Shown in pieces: positions 31,881 to 40,378 of a stretch of 64,000 bases of DNA (positions within the stretch are counted from its first letter, which is position 1; the number at the start of each line of letters is the position of its first letter). The stretch is from VFJQ01 sp044226525 (lineage in GTDB: Bacteria; Verrucomicrobiota; Verrucomicrobiia; Chthoniobacterales; Chthoniobacteraceae), in the NCBI GenBank assembly GCA_044226525.1, contig JBGAGV010000032.1:30044-94043 (forward strand), written 5' to 3'. The notes below the pieces were generated by a model that saw only the letters and a program-made list of their open reading frames with translations, did not search any database and was not told where the DNA came from. Made by a program: the position numbers and the translations under genes.

Positions 31881-33752
31881 TTAGTGAATGCGGTTGTCGG
31901 TTTCCGGCTCGGCAACCGGGCCGATCGGACCCATGGCGACGGTCTGGCCGAGGGTGCCGTCTTCGTAAATAATCCCTGGCGAAGCACTGAAGCCCTTGAG
32001 CAGGGCAGCCTGGACCAGACTGGCGATCGTGCCGGTATTGCCATCGATCTGGAAGCTGGTTTTGCTGCTGCCGGCGAGTTTAATGCCGATCTTGGTATCC
32101 GTCGTGAGCGCTAGTTTGATCGCATTAAAGATGTCCTGATTCATCCCGGCTCCGAGCGAGCTCAGCGTGAGGGCGATGCTGCCGGCGACATCTTCTGCCG
32201 CCGCCGCTTGGAAGGTAGGAGCTTTGACTAGCGCGAGCGTAGCCCTCTGCGTCCCGAGGTCTGCGCCGGCGACATCGATGCTCACCTTGGCCGAGGAAGT
32301 GATGATGGTCTTGATCAAGCCGGTCACGATCGCAACGGCCTGCTTCTTGGCGGCGGCCATCGCACGTGTATTCAGGGAGATGTCGTTACCCAGGGAATCC
32401 TTGCCGTTGAAAACATTCAATCCCTTGATGCTGTTCATCAGGTAAGCGCCGACCTCGCCGATTTCGTCGAGACGATTGGTGCGGGAGTTGGCGACCTTCA
32501 GATCGTTGATTTGCTGCTGGGTCAAAAGGCCGCGACCAAGAATCTGAGCCTCCGTCAGGCGAGTGGCGACGGTCGTGGCGCCATAGGTCGGAAGGATCGT
32601 GCGGTTGGTAAGACCGAGCACCAAGCCTTTGGCAATAGCGTTGATCTGCGTCTGCGCGATGCCGGCGACTTTTTTCTTCCCGGTGGTGGGATTGGTGATG
32701 AGCTGCCCGATGTGTGAGCCGAGCACTTCGCCAACTGCTTCGACCTGCTCGGCGTCCGCGACGAGCGCCACGCTGGTGGCGAGCTTCGCGGCAACCTTGA
32801 CGGTGGCTGCGAAGAACGGATCTGCCGTGACGCCGTTGAGACCAGCGGTGCCTTGGTTATTGAACAGTGCGTCCACGATGTCGCGAGCTTTGTCCGGATT
32901 CGAGGCGACGGTGCCGGTCGCGATCAACTGGAGCTTGGCGAGCAGCGGCTGAGTCGTCTTCGTGCCGGTAGTCACGGGCACGGCGATGACGTCATGCGCG
33001 AACTTGGCCGGATCGTCCGCGGCCTCGCCGACGAACATCGCGATCTCCTGGGCAGCGGCGGACAGGCTCTGGCCCGAGATGGAAGCCTTGGTCGATTTCG
33101 CCAAGAGCGCCTTTTGCACGAGATCGACGCGTTCCGTATCCGAGTCCACGTCGGTGCTACCTTCGCGGCTGGCGATGATGCGACCGGCTGCGGTCTTCGA
33201 ACCAATCGCGATGCGGGCCGCGTCGTATGCTTCCTGATTCGTCGCGACCAGTTCGCGAGCAAAACCTTCGATCCACTCGGCATAAGCGCCGGTGCTCGTC
33301 GCAGCGAGCTTGGCGGCAGTGCCGATGAAGCTGGCTTTAGCGGCTGCTTTCTTTACCGGATCGGTCGAGGCATTGAAGATGCCCGCGAAGAGCGGATTGG
33401 CTGCCTCAGCGTTGAACGCCTGGCCGAGCGTAGTGCCGAAGCCGGGATCGTCCGAGCGCTTGAGCGCCTCGCCCGCATAGGCCTTGGCGGCGGCCGTGGC
33501 GGCAGCAGGCGTCGTCTTTGTCTTGACGATCGCGATGACGGCGGCGGCGACCTCAGCGCCCGTCTTGCTTTGAATGAAGTTAATGGCCGTATTTAGGTCC
33601 CGGGACGGCTCCGGCTGGATGCCGCCGTTGAGCTGTTTGGCCAAGGCCTTCAACTCCGTGGTCCCGGCAGAGGCTTGCTGGGGAGTGGCGAACAGGCCTG
33701 CCAAGGCCAGGCTGAGGATCAGCGCGAATTTAGGTGAGGCGACCGATTTCAT
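31881..33752 (-). CDS. Large Ala-rich exported protein (copy 1)
   Basis: 623 aa with a signal peptide ending in ASA at about residue 29 (MKSVASPKFALILSLALAGL). The mature protein is strikingly rich in Ala, Thr, Ser and Lys, mostly helical and without cysteine-rich or catalytic motifs (AAVIAIVKTKTTPAAATAAA, LVQKALLAKSTKASISGQSL, INAIAKGLVLGLTNRTILPT). It ends in a short Pro/Glu tail (VAMGPIGPVAEPETDNRIH). Composition and several phrases resemble the larger exported protein at 36.1 kb. The gene lies 104 nt downstream of an O-antigen-ligase/TPR gene on the same strand and is followed by a strong terminator. Possible roles are a surface-layer or matrix protein, or a glycosylated exoprotein. Confidence 0.7.
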   Translation of the reverse strand: MKSVASPKFALILSLALAGLFATPQQASAGTTELKALAKQLNGGIQPEPSRDLNTAINFIQSKTGAEVAAAVIAIVKTKTTPAAATAAAKAYAGEALKRSDDPGFGTTLGQAFNAEAANPLFAGIFNASTDPVKKAAAKASFIGTAAKLAATSTGAYAEWIEGFARELVATNQEAYDAARIAIGSKTAAGRIIASREGSTDVDSDTERVDLVQKALLAKSTKASISGQSLSAAAQEIAMFVGEAADDPAKFAHDVIAVPVTTGTKTTQPLLAKLQLIATGTVASNPDKARDIVDALFNNQGTAGLNGVTADPFFAATVKVAAKLATSVALVADAEQVEAVGEVLGSHIGQLITNPTTGKKKVAGIAQTQINAIAKGLVLGLTNRTILPTYGATTVATRLTEAQILGRGLLTQQQINDLKVANSRTNRLDEIGEVGAYLMNSIKGLNVFNGKDSLGNDISLNTRAMAAAKKQAVAIVTGLIKTIITSSAKVSIDVAGADLGTQRATLALVKAPTFQAAAAEDVAGSIALTLSSLGAGMNQDIFNAIKLALTTDTKIGIKLAGSSKTSFQIDGNTGTIASLVQAALLKGFSASPGIIYEDGTLGQTVAMGPIGPVAEPETDNRIH

Positions 33753-33856
33753 ACTTCAATACGCAGAATGGGTTGAGGTTAACGGGTTCTGGGTCTGCGC
33801 GTCGAAAGTGCGGCCTCCTCGCAAGGCCGGCAAGGGGAAATTTAGAAAAATATTTA

Positions 33857-35788
33857 TTACCGAACCCCTTCAGGAGTCGGGGGTTCCACTGGAGCGTCGA
33901 TAAAGGATTGATCGACGATCTTATCGAGGTTTTCGCTACTCCACTTTCGGGCTTCCGCGAAGGCGGTCCGGGCTTCTTCAGAGCGCCCCACCCGGAAGAG
34001 GTGTTGCGCGTAGTAGGCGTGCAACACGCCGAGCTTCGGATCGTGGTCGATCGCGCGACGATAAGCGGTGCGGGCTTCGGCAAACCGGCCGAGTTCGTCG
34101 AGCGTCTGCCCCAGCCGCACGAGGACATGCTCGTCGAATGGGAACAGGGCGAGAGCGCGTTCGTAGGCGACCACGGCGGCGTTGAAGTAAGGGGCGCGCT
34201 CCGCCTTGGCCCGCGCATTCATGCCCATGGCGCGATTGGCTTCGCCGAGGTGAAACCACAATTCCACATTGCGCTGCTGATAACCGGACGCGCGCTCCCC
34301 GAGGGTGATCGATTCGGCAAACCGCCGGTCGCGCAAGGCGACGCGTGCTTTTTCCCACCAGTATTCACCGGGGTATTTGCTCAGCCCGGCGATCGCCATC
34401 CACACCGCGAGCGCAGGCAGCGCGAAGCGCGCGAAAGGTTCGACTCGGCTGGGAGCCGGGTCTTCATCGGCGCGCGGGGCCGCGAGCACGGCGAAGATGA
34501 AAGCGAAGGTGAGCGCATTGCCGGGGATGTGGAGATTAAAGTCCACGATCGAATGCGCGAGGTAGGCGGACACCGCGCTGAGCGAGCCGATGACCAGCGC
34601 GAGGTCGTCGCTGCGGCGAGGCTGGTAGATGTCGAGATCGCCCAGTTCGACTCCGAGGATGTGGCTGAAGCGGCGCCAGCCGTGCCGCCAATGGATGACG
34701 ATGAAAAGGAAAATTCCGGCCGCACCGATGATCCCGTATTCGGCCGTGATTTCCAGGTAATCGCTATGGGCGTGAATCGGGTCCGACTGGATCTGCGGGC
34801 GGCGAAACAGCCGTCCATAATACAGGTGCGTGCCAGCGCCGGTGCCAACTGCCGGCGAGACCTGAATCTGGTCGAGTGCGGCCTGCCAGTTATAAATGCG
34901 GATGTCTGTGCCGGGCCGTTTGGCGCCTTCGCGTGTGCCATCGGAGAGCACATACGACATGATGCGGAGATCTTGCTGGGCGAGCAGATTGAGCCGCTTT
35001 TGCAGCAGCGGACTTTGCTGCATGAGGAAGATGGCTCCCACGATCGCGGCCACCAGCCCGACCGCGACATAAGTCACCACCCGCATGAGACGCTCCGGTT
35101 CGAGGCGCCGGATCGCGATCAGACTGATCACGGCAAACACCGCGAGCGACACGACCGAGCTGAGATAGGCGCCGCGGCTGCCGCTGATCGCTACCCCGCC
35201 GTAGCACATCAGTGCAGCGTAACCGGCGAGGAATCGCATCCAGCCCGGCCACCGGCTCCAAAACGCGGTTGCCATCGCAAAGGCGCCCACCGCTTCCAGG
35301 AATCCGGCATAGTGAATCGAGTGCGCGAGGGTCCCGCTCGCGCGCCATTCGCCATTCGGGCGGATGAAGCCGAATGGCATCCAGTTGTCCACGTAGCGAA
35401 ATTGCCGCAGGCCGATGAAGAACTCCGCCACGGCGAGCACGAGCAGTGCGCCGACGATGATCATCCGGCTCGAGGCCTTGGTCACGTAGCAGGTGCAGAT
35501 GCCGTAAACCATCAGGCACGCGAGGATCTGATAGACGTCCTGCCACCACAGGTAATCCCACGGCGTATTCAGCGCCCGCGTGAGCATGTAGGCGAAGAAA
35601 AGCGCTGTCACCGCGATGCAACTGCCACTGGGCCGGCGATCGGCGGATTTGAAGGAAAAGGTGGCTAGCAGAGCCGTGAGCGCGATCAACGCGTAGGCAG
35701 GCAGCGCAAAGACCAACCGGGTGCCACCGGTCAGGCATTGGATGAGGACAATACTGGCGGCGAGCAGGCCGGCGAGGAGGGTGTTCAA
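33857..35788 (-). CDS. O-antigen ligase/Wzy-type membrane protein with C-terminal TPRs (copy 1)
   Basis: 643 aa. The first ~420 residues have about ten to twelve membrane segments and the Wzy_C-type hallmarks SGSRGAYLSS and HAHSDYLEITAEYGIIG in the large periplasmic loop, then AHSIVDFNLHIPGNAL. After the last helix, residues 450-640 contain TPRs (WFHLGEANRAMGMNARAKAE, LGQTLDELGRFAEARTAYRR). This family joins undecaprenyl-linked glycans to lipid A or, as in PglL-type enzymes, to proteins, or polymerises repeat units. The gene is paralogous to the one at 40.4 kb and divergent from the large exoprotein gene. Confidence 0.85.
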   Translation of the reverse strand: MNTLLAGLLAASIVLIQCLTGGTRLVFALPAYALIALTALLATFSFKSADRRPSGSCIAVTALFFAYMLTRALNTPWDYLWWQDVYQILACLMVYGICTCYVTKASSRMIIVGALLVLAVAEFFIGLRQFRYVDNWMPFGFIRPNGEWRASGTLAHSIHYAGFLEAVGAFAMATAFWSRWPGWMRFLAGYAALMCYGGVAISGSRGAYLSSVVSLAVFAVISLIAIRRLEPERLMRVVTYVAVGLVAAIVGAIFLMQQSPLLQKRLNLLAQQDLRIMSYVLSDGTREGAKRPGTDIRIYNWQAALDQIQVSPAVGTGAGTHLYYGRLFRRPQIQSDPIHAHSDYLEITAEYGIIGAAGIFLFIVIHWRHGWRRFSHILGVELGDLDIYQPRRSDDLALVIGSLSAVSAYLAHSIVDFNLHIPGNALTFAFIFAVLAAPRADEDPAPSRVEPFARFALPALAVWMAIAGLSKYPGEYWWEKARVALRDRRFAESITLGERASGYQQRNVELWFHLGEANRAMGMNARAKAERAPYFNAAVVAYERALALFPFDEHVLVRLGQTLDELGRFAEARTAYRRAIDHDPKLGVLHAYYAQHLFRVGRSEEARTAFAEARKWSSENLDKIVDQSFIDAPVEPPTPEGVR

Positions 35789-35899
35789 CGGACTCCACGC
35801 TAGGCGCAGGCAGCGCCGCTGACAACCGCGATCAACAATTCACGTCAAGCCCGGCAATTTTCATACCCGGAGCGGAAACATATTTTTGAGAGCCCAAAA

Positions 35900-35960
35900 C
35901 CTGTAAACTGCGTCTTACAGAGAGATAAAAAAATCGGTAAACGTCCCGACGGTTTACAGG
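35900..35960. promoter_or_regulatory. Cluster of CTGTAA/GTAAAC boxes between divergent genes
   Basis: Four related boxes lie in 61 bp: CCTGTAAAC (35900-35908), TTACAG (35915-35920), GGTAAAC (35936-35942) and GTTTACAGG (35952-35960). The first and last form a 9-bp perfect inverted repeat, and adjacent boxes also pair with each other. The segment is AT-rich compared with its surroundings and sits in the gap between the divergent ligase and exoprotein genes, followed by two TTGACA hexamers at 35995 and 36013. It is probably an operator for a regulator not identified here. Confidence 0.5.
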
Positions 35961-36073
35961 GCAACTCCCGCTCTAAAAAATCGAAAGGATTTCATTGACA
36001 CGGCGCACAGGGTTGACAATCTCCCGACCGCGGCCCCGGAACTCTTGTTTCCCCCAAGATGCTCCTGCCAAGC

Positions 36074-39000
36074 ATGAAACAACACGAACCCTCATCGTCT
36101 GCCCCCGCCATGAACTTACTGCGTCGCGCCCTGCTCTCTCCGCGCTCCTTCCTCATTGCTGGCCTTGTTTTTGGGCTCATGCCCCGATCCGGTAGCGCGC
36201 AGAACTATTTTCCACAGCCAAACACGCCGGTAGATACGAATGCAGCGCTCCAATTCATCGAGTCGTTGCTCCATGATCAATACACCGCCACGAAGGGGAC
36301 GGCGGGGACCTTTTCGCCACAGTTCAACTACACGATCACGGTTCCTTCGTTGCTCGTTCCGGACGCGCAGGGCGCTCCGACGCTGCCTCCGCTGCCGGGT
36401 GACGATAAGACTCACGACTACCCGGATACCAATGCGGGCGTTCACTACAAGCTGGCCACCGACGCGCAGCTTGATGCAGCGTTGGGGGCGGCGGTGCAGA
36501 GGGTTCTCGATGGCACGTCGGCGACTTCGGCGGTTCCGTATACGGGCAGTCTGGCCAATCTCGTCGGGGCGCTGGCGAATTATAAAAAGGCCTCCATTCA
36601 AGCCTTCATCAAGACCGCCACGACCAACGTCCTGAACTGGTCGAGTGCGTTCCCGGGTTATGCCGACCAGACGGAAGCCCTGGCGGCCATGACAGCTGCG
36701 GCATGCGAAGCGGAGCCGGCCAAGGCTTCCGCTATCGTTGCTGCCATGATGCCTCTCGTGGTGCCGAAGGTCGCCGGTGGTGCGACCGGAACGCTCAGCA
36801 CAGCGGACAATATCAAGTATGGCACGGCGCAGGTCGTTCGCACTGAGAAGGGGAGTGTTTCTGGTGGTGTGACGGCGGCAGGACTGAGCTCGGTGTTGAA
36901 CGCGATTCCGGGGGTTCTCTCCAAAGGCGGCGTCAAGGTGGAAAGCATCAATGCCGGCGCGGACATCCAGTTGACGTTTGGTAATAATGCTCCCAAGGTC
37001 ATCACCGGTGCCTCGACGGCGACGATGACGGAGATTCAGACGGCGCTCAATCAAATCGGGCTGCTTAATTACGGCCAGTTTACGGTAGCCCTCGAAACGC
37101 TCACGAACGTTCCGGCTCCCATCCAGGATGATGTCATCATCTCCTTCAAGCCCGTCGTCCTCAACATCGCTGGCGGCACCAAGCGCGATGTGACGGGGGT
37201 GTCCGCGGCTGATGCGGCGGATGAAGTGGTGCGCGCGGCCATGAGCAAGGCAGCGGTCAATGGCGTGGCGATTGTCAATTCGGCGATGGGTGTGGCGATT
37301 CAGGGAATCGATATTTCGGGTGACAGCGCGCACAGCCCGGTGGCCAACGGCACCGCGGCGAAAGCCAAGGCGATCGCCAAGAGCGTTGCGGCGGCGGCGG
37401 TGAATGCCGCGTTCGATAACAGCGCACCTTATCTGGCCGACGAACTGGCCGTAGCGATCGGCACCAAGCTGCGCGGGGCATCCTACGTTCACAAGGCGAC
37501 CACCGGCACGGTGAAAAATGCCATCGTGACTAGTGCGGAGATTGTGACGGCGATCTTCAAGGAAGACACCACGACCACCACCAACTGGAGCACGGCTCCG
37601 GTGAAGGAAATCGCGCTGGTCGCGGCGGGCTTGATGAAAGGCTTCCACGGCTCGCTCTTCGAGGGCGGCACAGGTGGTAATTTCACCGACGCAGATCAGC
37701 CTGAAGTCAATATCGTCGAAGCCATCACCAGTCCTTCGTTGGGATTGGGTGGGAGTCTGAGTGGCGCCGACCAGAGCTACCTCGGCGCCGTCCGGGACGG
37801 ATTCACGAATGCTTATAGTGTGGCCACGCCGACCAGCGCACCTGTGGTCGGGCCGCATGTTATCTCGGATCTTTCCAGTCATCCAACCGAGATTGCTGCC
37901 CGGTTGACGGGCGCGCTGGCGTGGTTGCCGACTATTGTTACCGCGAAAAATACGACCCTCAGTTCGGTTTACGCCAACGGTTCGTTTATTGCGGATGTTC
38001 TCCAGATCAATGCCGGCACCGCCGGAGCCGAGTCGATTCAGTCCATCCTCGAAACCACCACTCGCGCTTCGGCGACGACGGCTTCGACGGTGGCCAATCT
38101 CGCTGCTCTCTGGAGCAAGACCGCGACCGGCTCGAACCTTCAAACCGAGCGTTATGGCCAGATCACCAAGGGCGTTGCCTTGGGTCTGAAAGGTCAGCCG
38201 CTCTACACGACGATGTTGACCGGTGTGGTCACCAAGGTGCTGGCGGCTGCACCGCTGACCAAGGTTCCCACCACGATCACGACCGCAACCCCCGGCAACG
38301 GCCTCACTCTGAAGGCGCCAGTCAAATATACGGCGCTGGATACTGCGGGAAGTAACCAACTGAAGGAACTGGCGTCTTATTCAATCTCCGGCGCTCTCGC
38401 CGCCGGCCAGTCCGCCACGACATCGGCGGTCATGCTCACGCTCGCCAAGGCTTCCTCGGGCTTCTATCGATTCTACCAGCCTCTCTTGGAGGGGGCGCTT
38501 TCGGCTTCCAGTGATCTTCCTGCGAATGAACAATGGCGCGCCATTCTTCCGGTGATGGCCGCGAAAAAGCTCTCCACCTCGCTCGAATTTAGCGGTGAGT
38601 TTGACGAGACGATCAGTCCTACCCACACCAAACCGACCTTTAATACCAAAACGCTGGCGGAACTGATTCAATCCTACGTGGACGGAACTGGCGTTTTCGA
38701 CGGCATGGGGGCCAATCACTCCACCGGGCTGCCGAATTACAACCAGTCCGCCAACAATCTGGCGGTCACCAACGGCGGGTGGATCATCAAAAACATTCAG
38801 GATAAGCCAAAGGCGGTGTTCGCCTTCGCCTATAACGGTTTCCTCAGCGATAACACCACGAATGGTCTCGCGTCGAGTGACAGTCAGGCGACCCTGGCCG
38901 CACTGACCAGCGTCAGCCTCGTCAGCGCGACTTCCGTTCCTCTGGCTGCTGCGATCGCCGTCAAGGCGCGCCCGGCCGATGCCAGCTCGATCCAGACCAA

Positions 39001-40237
39001 TGCGATCGCGTTGAACCCGGCGCTGACCGCGAACACCAAGATTTCCGTCGCAACCGCCACCCACGTCGCCACGAGCACGGCGGACCTCTTCGACTATATC
39101 GACACCACCATCTTCCAGAACTCGAAATACCTCACCGACATCGTGTCGGCGGCGACGGTGGTGGTTCCGGGCTACACCCATATCGTGGCGCATGCGGCCA
39201 GCCTGCGCGCGCCGACTTCGGTGGCGAAATTCGTCCCGATGCTCTTCAATTATTCGCACATCACTACCCCCGAAGTGTCGGTGGCGGCCCCGTTGTCCGC
39301 GCAATATGACAACGTCGTCGATGCAACGACCGCGATCACTGCGGCGATCACCGCCGGCGTCGTCGAAGCGAAGACGAATCTGGTGACGGGTTCTGGCACG
39401 CCCACGACGAAAACCGCCACGGCTGAGATCACCAACCTCAAGAATGCCATCGTGGCCGTAGTGAAGCAGACCCTGAACCTGACCGGCAACACGCCGGGCA
39501 ATAGCTCCTGGCTGCCCGGCACGGACGCATATCTGTCCAATGGGGCTCTCGACGGCGACACCGGCGTCGGTGGGGGTGAGGGCAAAAATAACTTCTTCCA
39601 GTATGACCCTGCGGTTTCTCTGACCGCGTCGCTGGCCTTTAACTCCGGCACCAGTATGTGGGAGGGTAGCTTCACCAAGCAGAAGCAGATTGGTCCGGCT
39701 GGTGTGATTACCGGCTTCATGAGCCAGATGATCACGCCCGGCGACACTCGCCTCCCTGGTAAAGCTCCCGGTGCGCCAGTGACGGGGGTTCCGGATGGCG
39801 ATCTGGGTATCGTCGGTCAGGTGCTCACGGCGGCGATCGCCGTTGTGAAGACGGACGTCTCCAAAATCCTCGCGATCGCCCAGGCCGCCGCTCAGGCCGC
39901 CTATGGAGTGTCCAACAGCTTCGCCAATCCAAACACTCCGGGAGGACAAGGCGAAACGGACATCGTCCGGGCCATTCTGAACACGTTCATCGTCAAGATT
40001 GCCGGTGTGCCGACGGCGATCGATAGTCCCGGCCATCCGCAAAACACCGGCAGTGCGACCTTGTTGAACGGCAAGCCCAATCCCTATTACCAACTGGACA
40101 TCAAGCTCGCCAACGCCGTGCACTTCGGCGTGATGGCGGCGGCGAATAACATTCCGGCGGCAGGTGCCGCAGGTGTGATCAACTTCGCCCACCACACGCT
40201 CACCGGCACGCCGGTCACCGACATCTTCGGGCTCTAA
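36074..40237 (+). CDS. Very large Ala/Thr-rich exported protein (copy 2)
   Basis: About 1387 aa. The ATG at 36110 (MNLLRRALLSPRSFLIAGLV) would place the signal peptide directly at the N-terminus and is a good alternative start. The signal sequence ends near RSGSAQN. The mature protein repeats Ala/Val/Thr-rich helical stretches such as AKSVAAAAVNAAFDNSAPYL, TSAEIVTAIFK and QITKGVALGLKGQPLYTTML, with Gly/Asn-rich loops between (TGVGGGEGKNNFFQYDP-like). No enzyme motif is seen. Like copy 1 it pairs with an O-antigen-ligase/TPR gene, here 141 nt downstream beyond a terminator. It is probably secreted to the surface, and the many Ser/Thr would suit O-glycosylation, which is speculative. Confidence 0.75.
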   Translation: MKQHEPSSSAPAMNLLRRALLSPRSFLIAGLVFGLMPRSGSAQNYFPQPNTPVDTNAALQFIESLLHDQYTATKGTAGTFSPQFNYTITVPSLLVPDAQGAPTLPPLPGDDKTHDYPDTNAGVHYKLATDAQLDAALGAAVQRVLDGTSATSAVPYTGSLANLVGALANYKKASIQAFIKTATTNVLNWSSAFPGYADQTEALAAMTAAACEAEPAKASAIVAAMMPLVVPKVAGGATGTLSTADNIKYGTAQVVRTEKGSVSGGVTAAGLSSVLNAIPGVLSKGGVKVESINAGADIQLTFGNNAPKVITGASTATMTEIQTALNQIGLLNYGQFTVALETLTNVPAPIQDDVIISFKPVVLNIAGGTKRDVTGVSAADAADEVVRAAMSKAAVNGVAIVNSAMGVAIQGIDISGDSAHSPVANGTAAKAKAIAKSVAAAAVNAAFDNSAPYLADELAVAIGTKLRGASYVHKATTGTVKNAIVTSAEIVTAIFKEDTTTTTNWSTAPVKEIALVAAGLMKGFHGSLFEGGTGGNFTDADQPEVNIVEAITSPSLGLGGSLSGADQSYLGAVRDGFTNAYSVATPTSAPVVGPHVISDLSSHPTEIAARLTGALAWLPTIVTAKNTTLSSVYANGSFIADVLQINAGTAGAESIQSILETTTRASATTASTVANLAALWSKTATGSNLQTERYGQITKGVALGLKGQPLYTTMLTGVVTKVLAAAPLTKVPTTITTATPGNGLTLKAPVKYTALDTAGSNQLKELASYSISGALAAGQSATTSAVMLTLAKASSGFYRFYQPLLEGALSASSDLPANEQWRAILPVMAAKKLSTSLEFSGEFDETISPTHTKPTFNTKTLAELIQSYVDGTGVFDGMGANHSTGLPNYNQSANNLAVTNGGWIIKNIQDKPKAVFAFAYNGFLSDNTTNGLASSDSQATLAALTSVSLVSATSVPLAAAIAVKARPADASSIQTNAIALNPALTANTKISVATATHVATSTADLFDYIDTTIFQNSKYLTDIVSAATVVVPGYTHIVAHAASLRAPTSVAKFVPMLFNYSHITTPEVSVAAPLSAQYDNVVDATTAITAAITAGVVEAKTNLVTGSGTPTTKTATAEITNLKNAIVAVVKQTLNLTGNTPGNSSWLPGTDAYLSNGALDGDTGVGGGEGKNNFFQYDPAVSLTASLAFNSGTSMWEGSFTKQKQIGPAGVITGFMSQMITPGDTRLPGKAPGAPVTGVPDGDLGIVGQVLTAAIAVVKTDVSKILAIAQAAAQAAYGVSNSFANPNTPGGQGETDIVRAILNTFIVKIAGVPTAIDSPGHPQNTGSATLLNGKPNPYYQLDIKLANAVHFGVMAAANNIPAAGAAGVINFAHHTLTGTPVTDIFGL

Positions 40238-40254
40238 TTCCCGCTATGATTTGA

Positions 40255-40291
40255 ACGCCCCTGCGGCTGCGGTCGCAGGGGCGTTTTTTTT
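40255..40291 (+). terminator. Rho-independent terminator after the large exoprotein gene
   Basis: CGCCCCTGCG (40256-40265) pairs perfectly with CGCAGGGGCG (40274-40283), with an 8-nt loop and eight T at 40284-40291. It starts 18 nt after the stop. It separates the exoprotein transcript from the ligase gene downstream. Confidence 0.93.
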
Positions 40292-40378
40292 GCTTCAACT
40301 CTCCCCACTGCTGCACCTCGCCACTGTGTATTACTTCTCAGGCCGGCGCCCCCTGCCGGTGAGTTCTTCGCCACTACC

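Noticed and set aside
36116..38359. 747-aa minus-strand frame opposite the large exoprotein
   Set aside because: It is Arg-rich without domains. The plus strand has a signal peptide, coherent composition and a downstream terminator.
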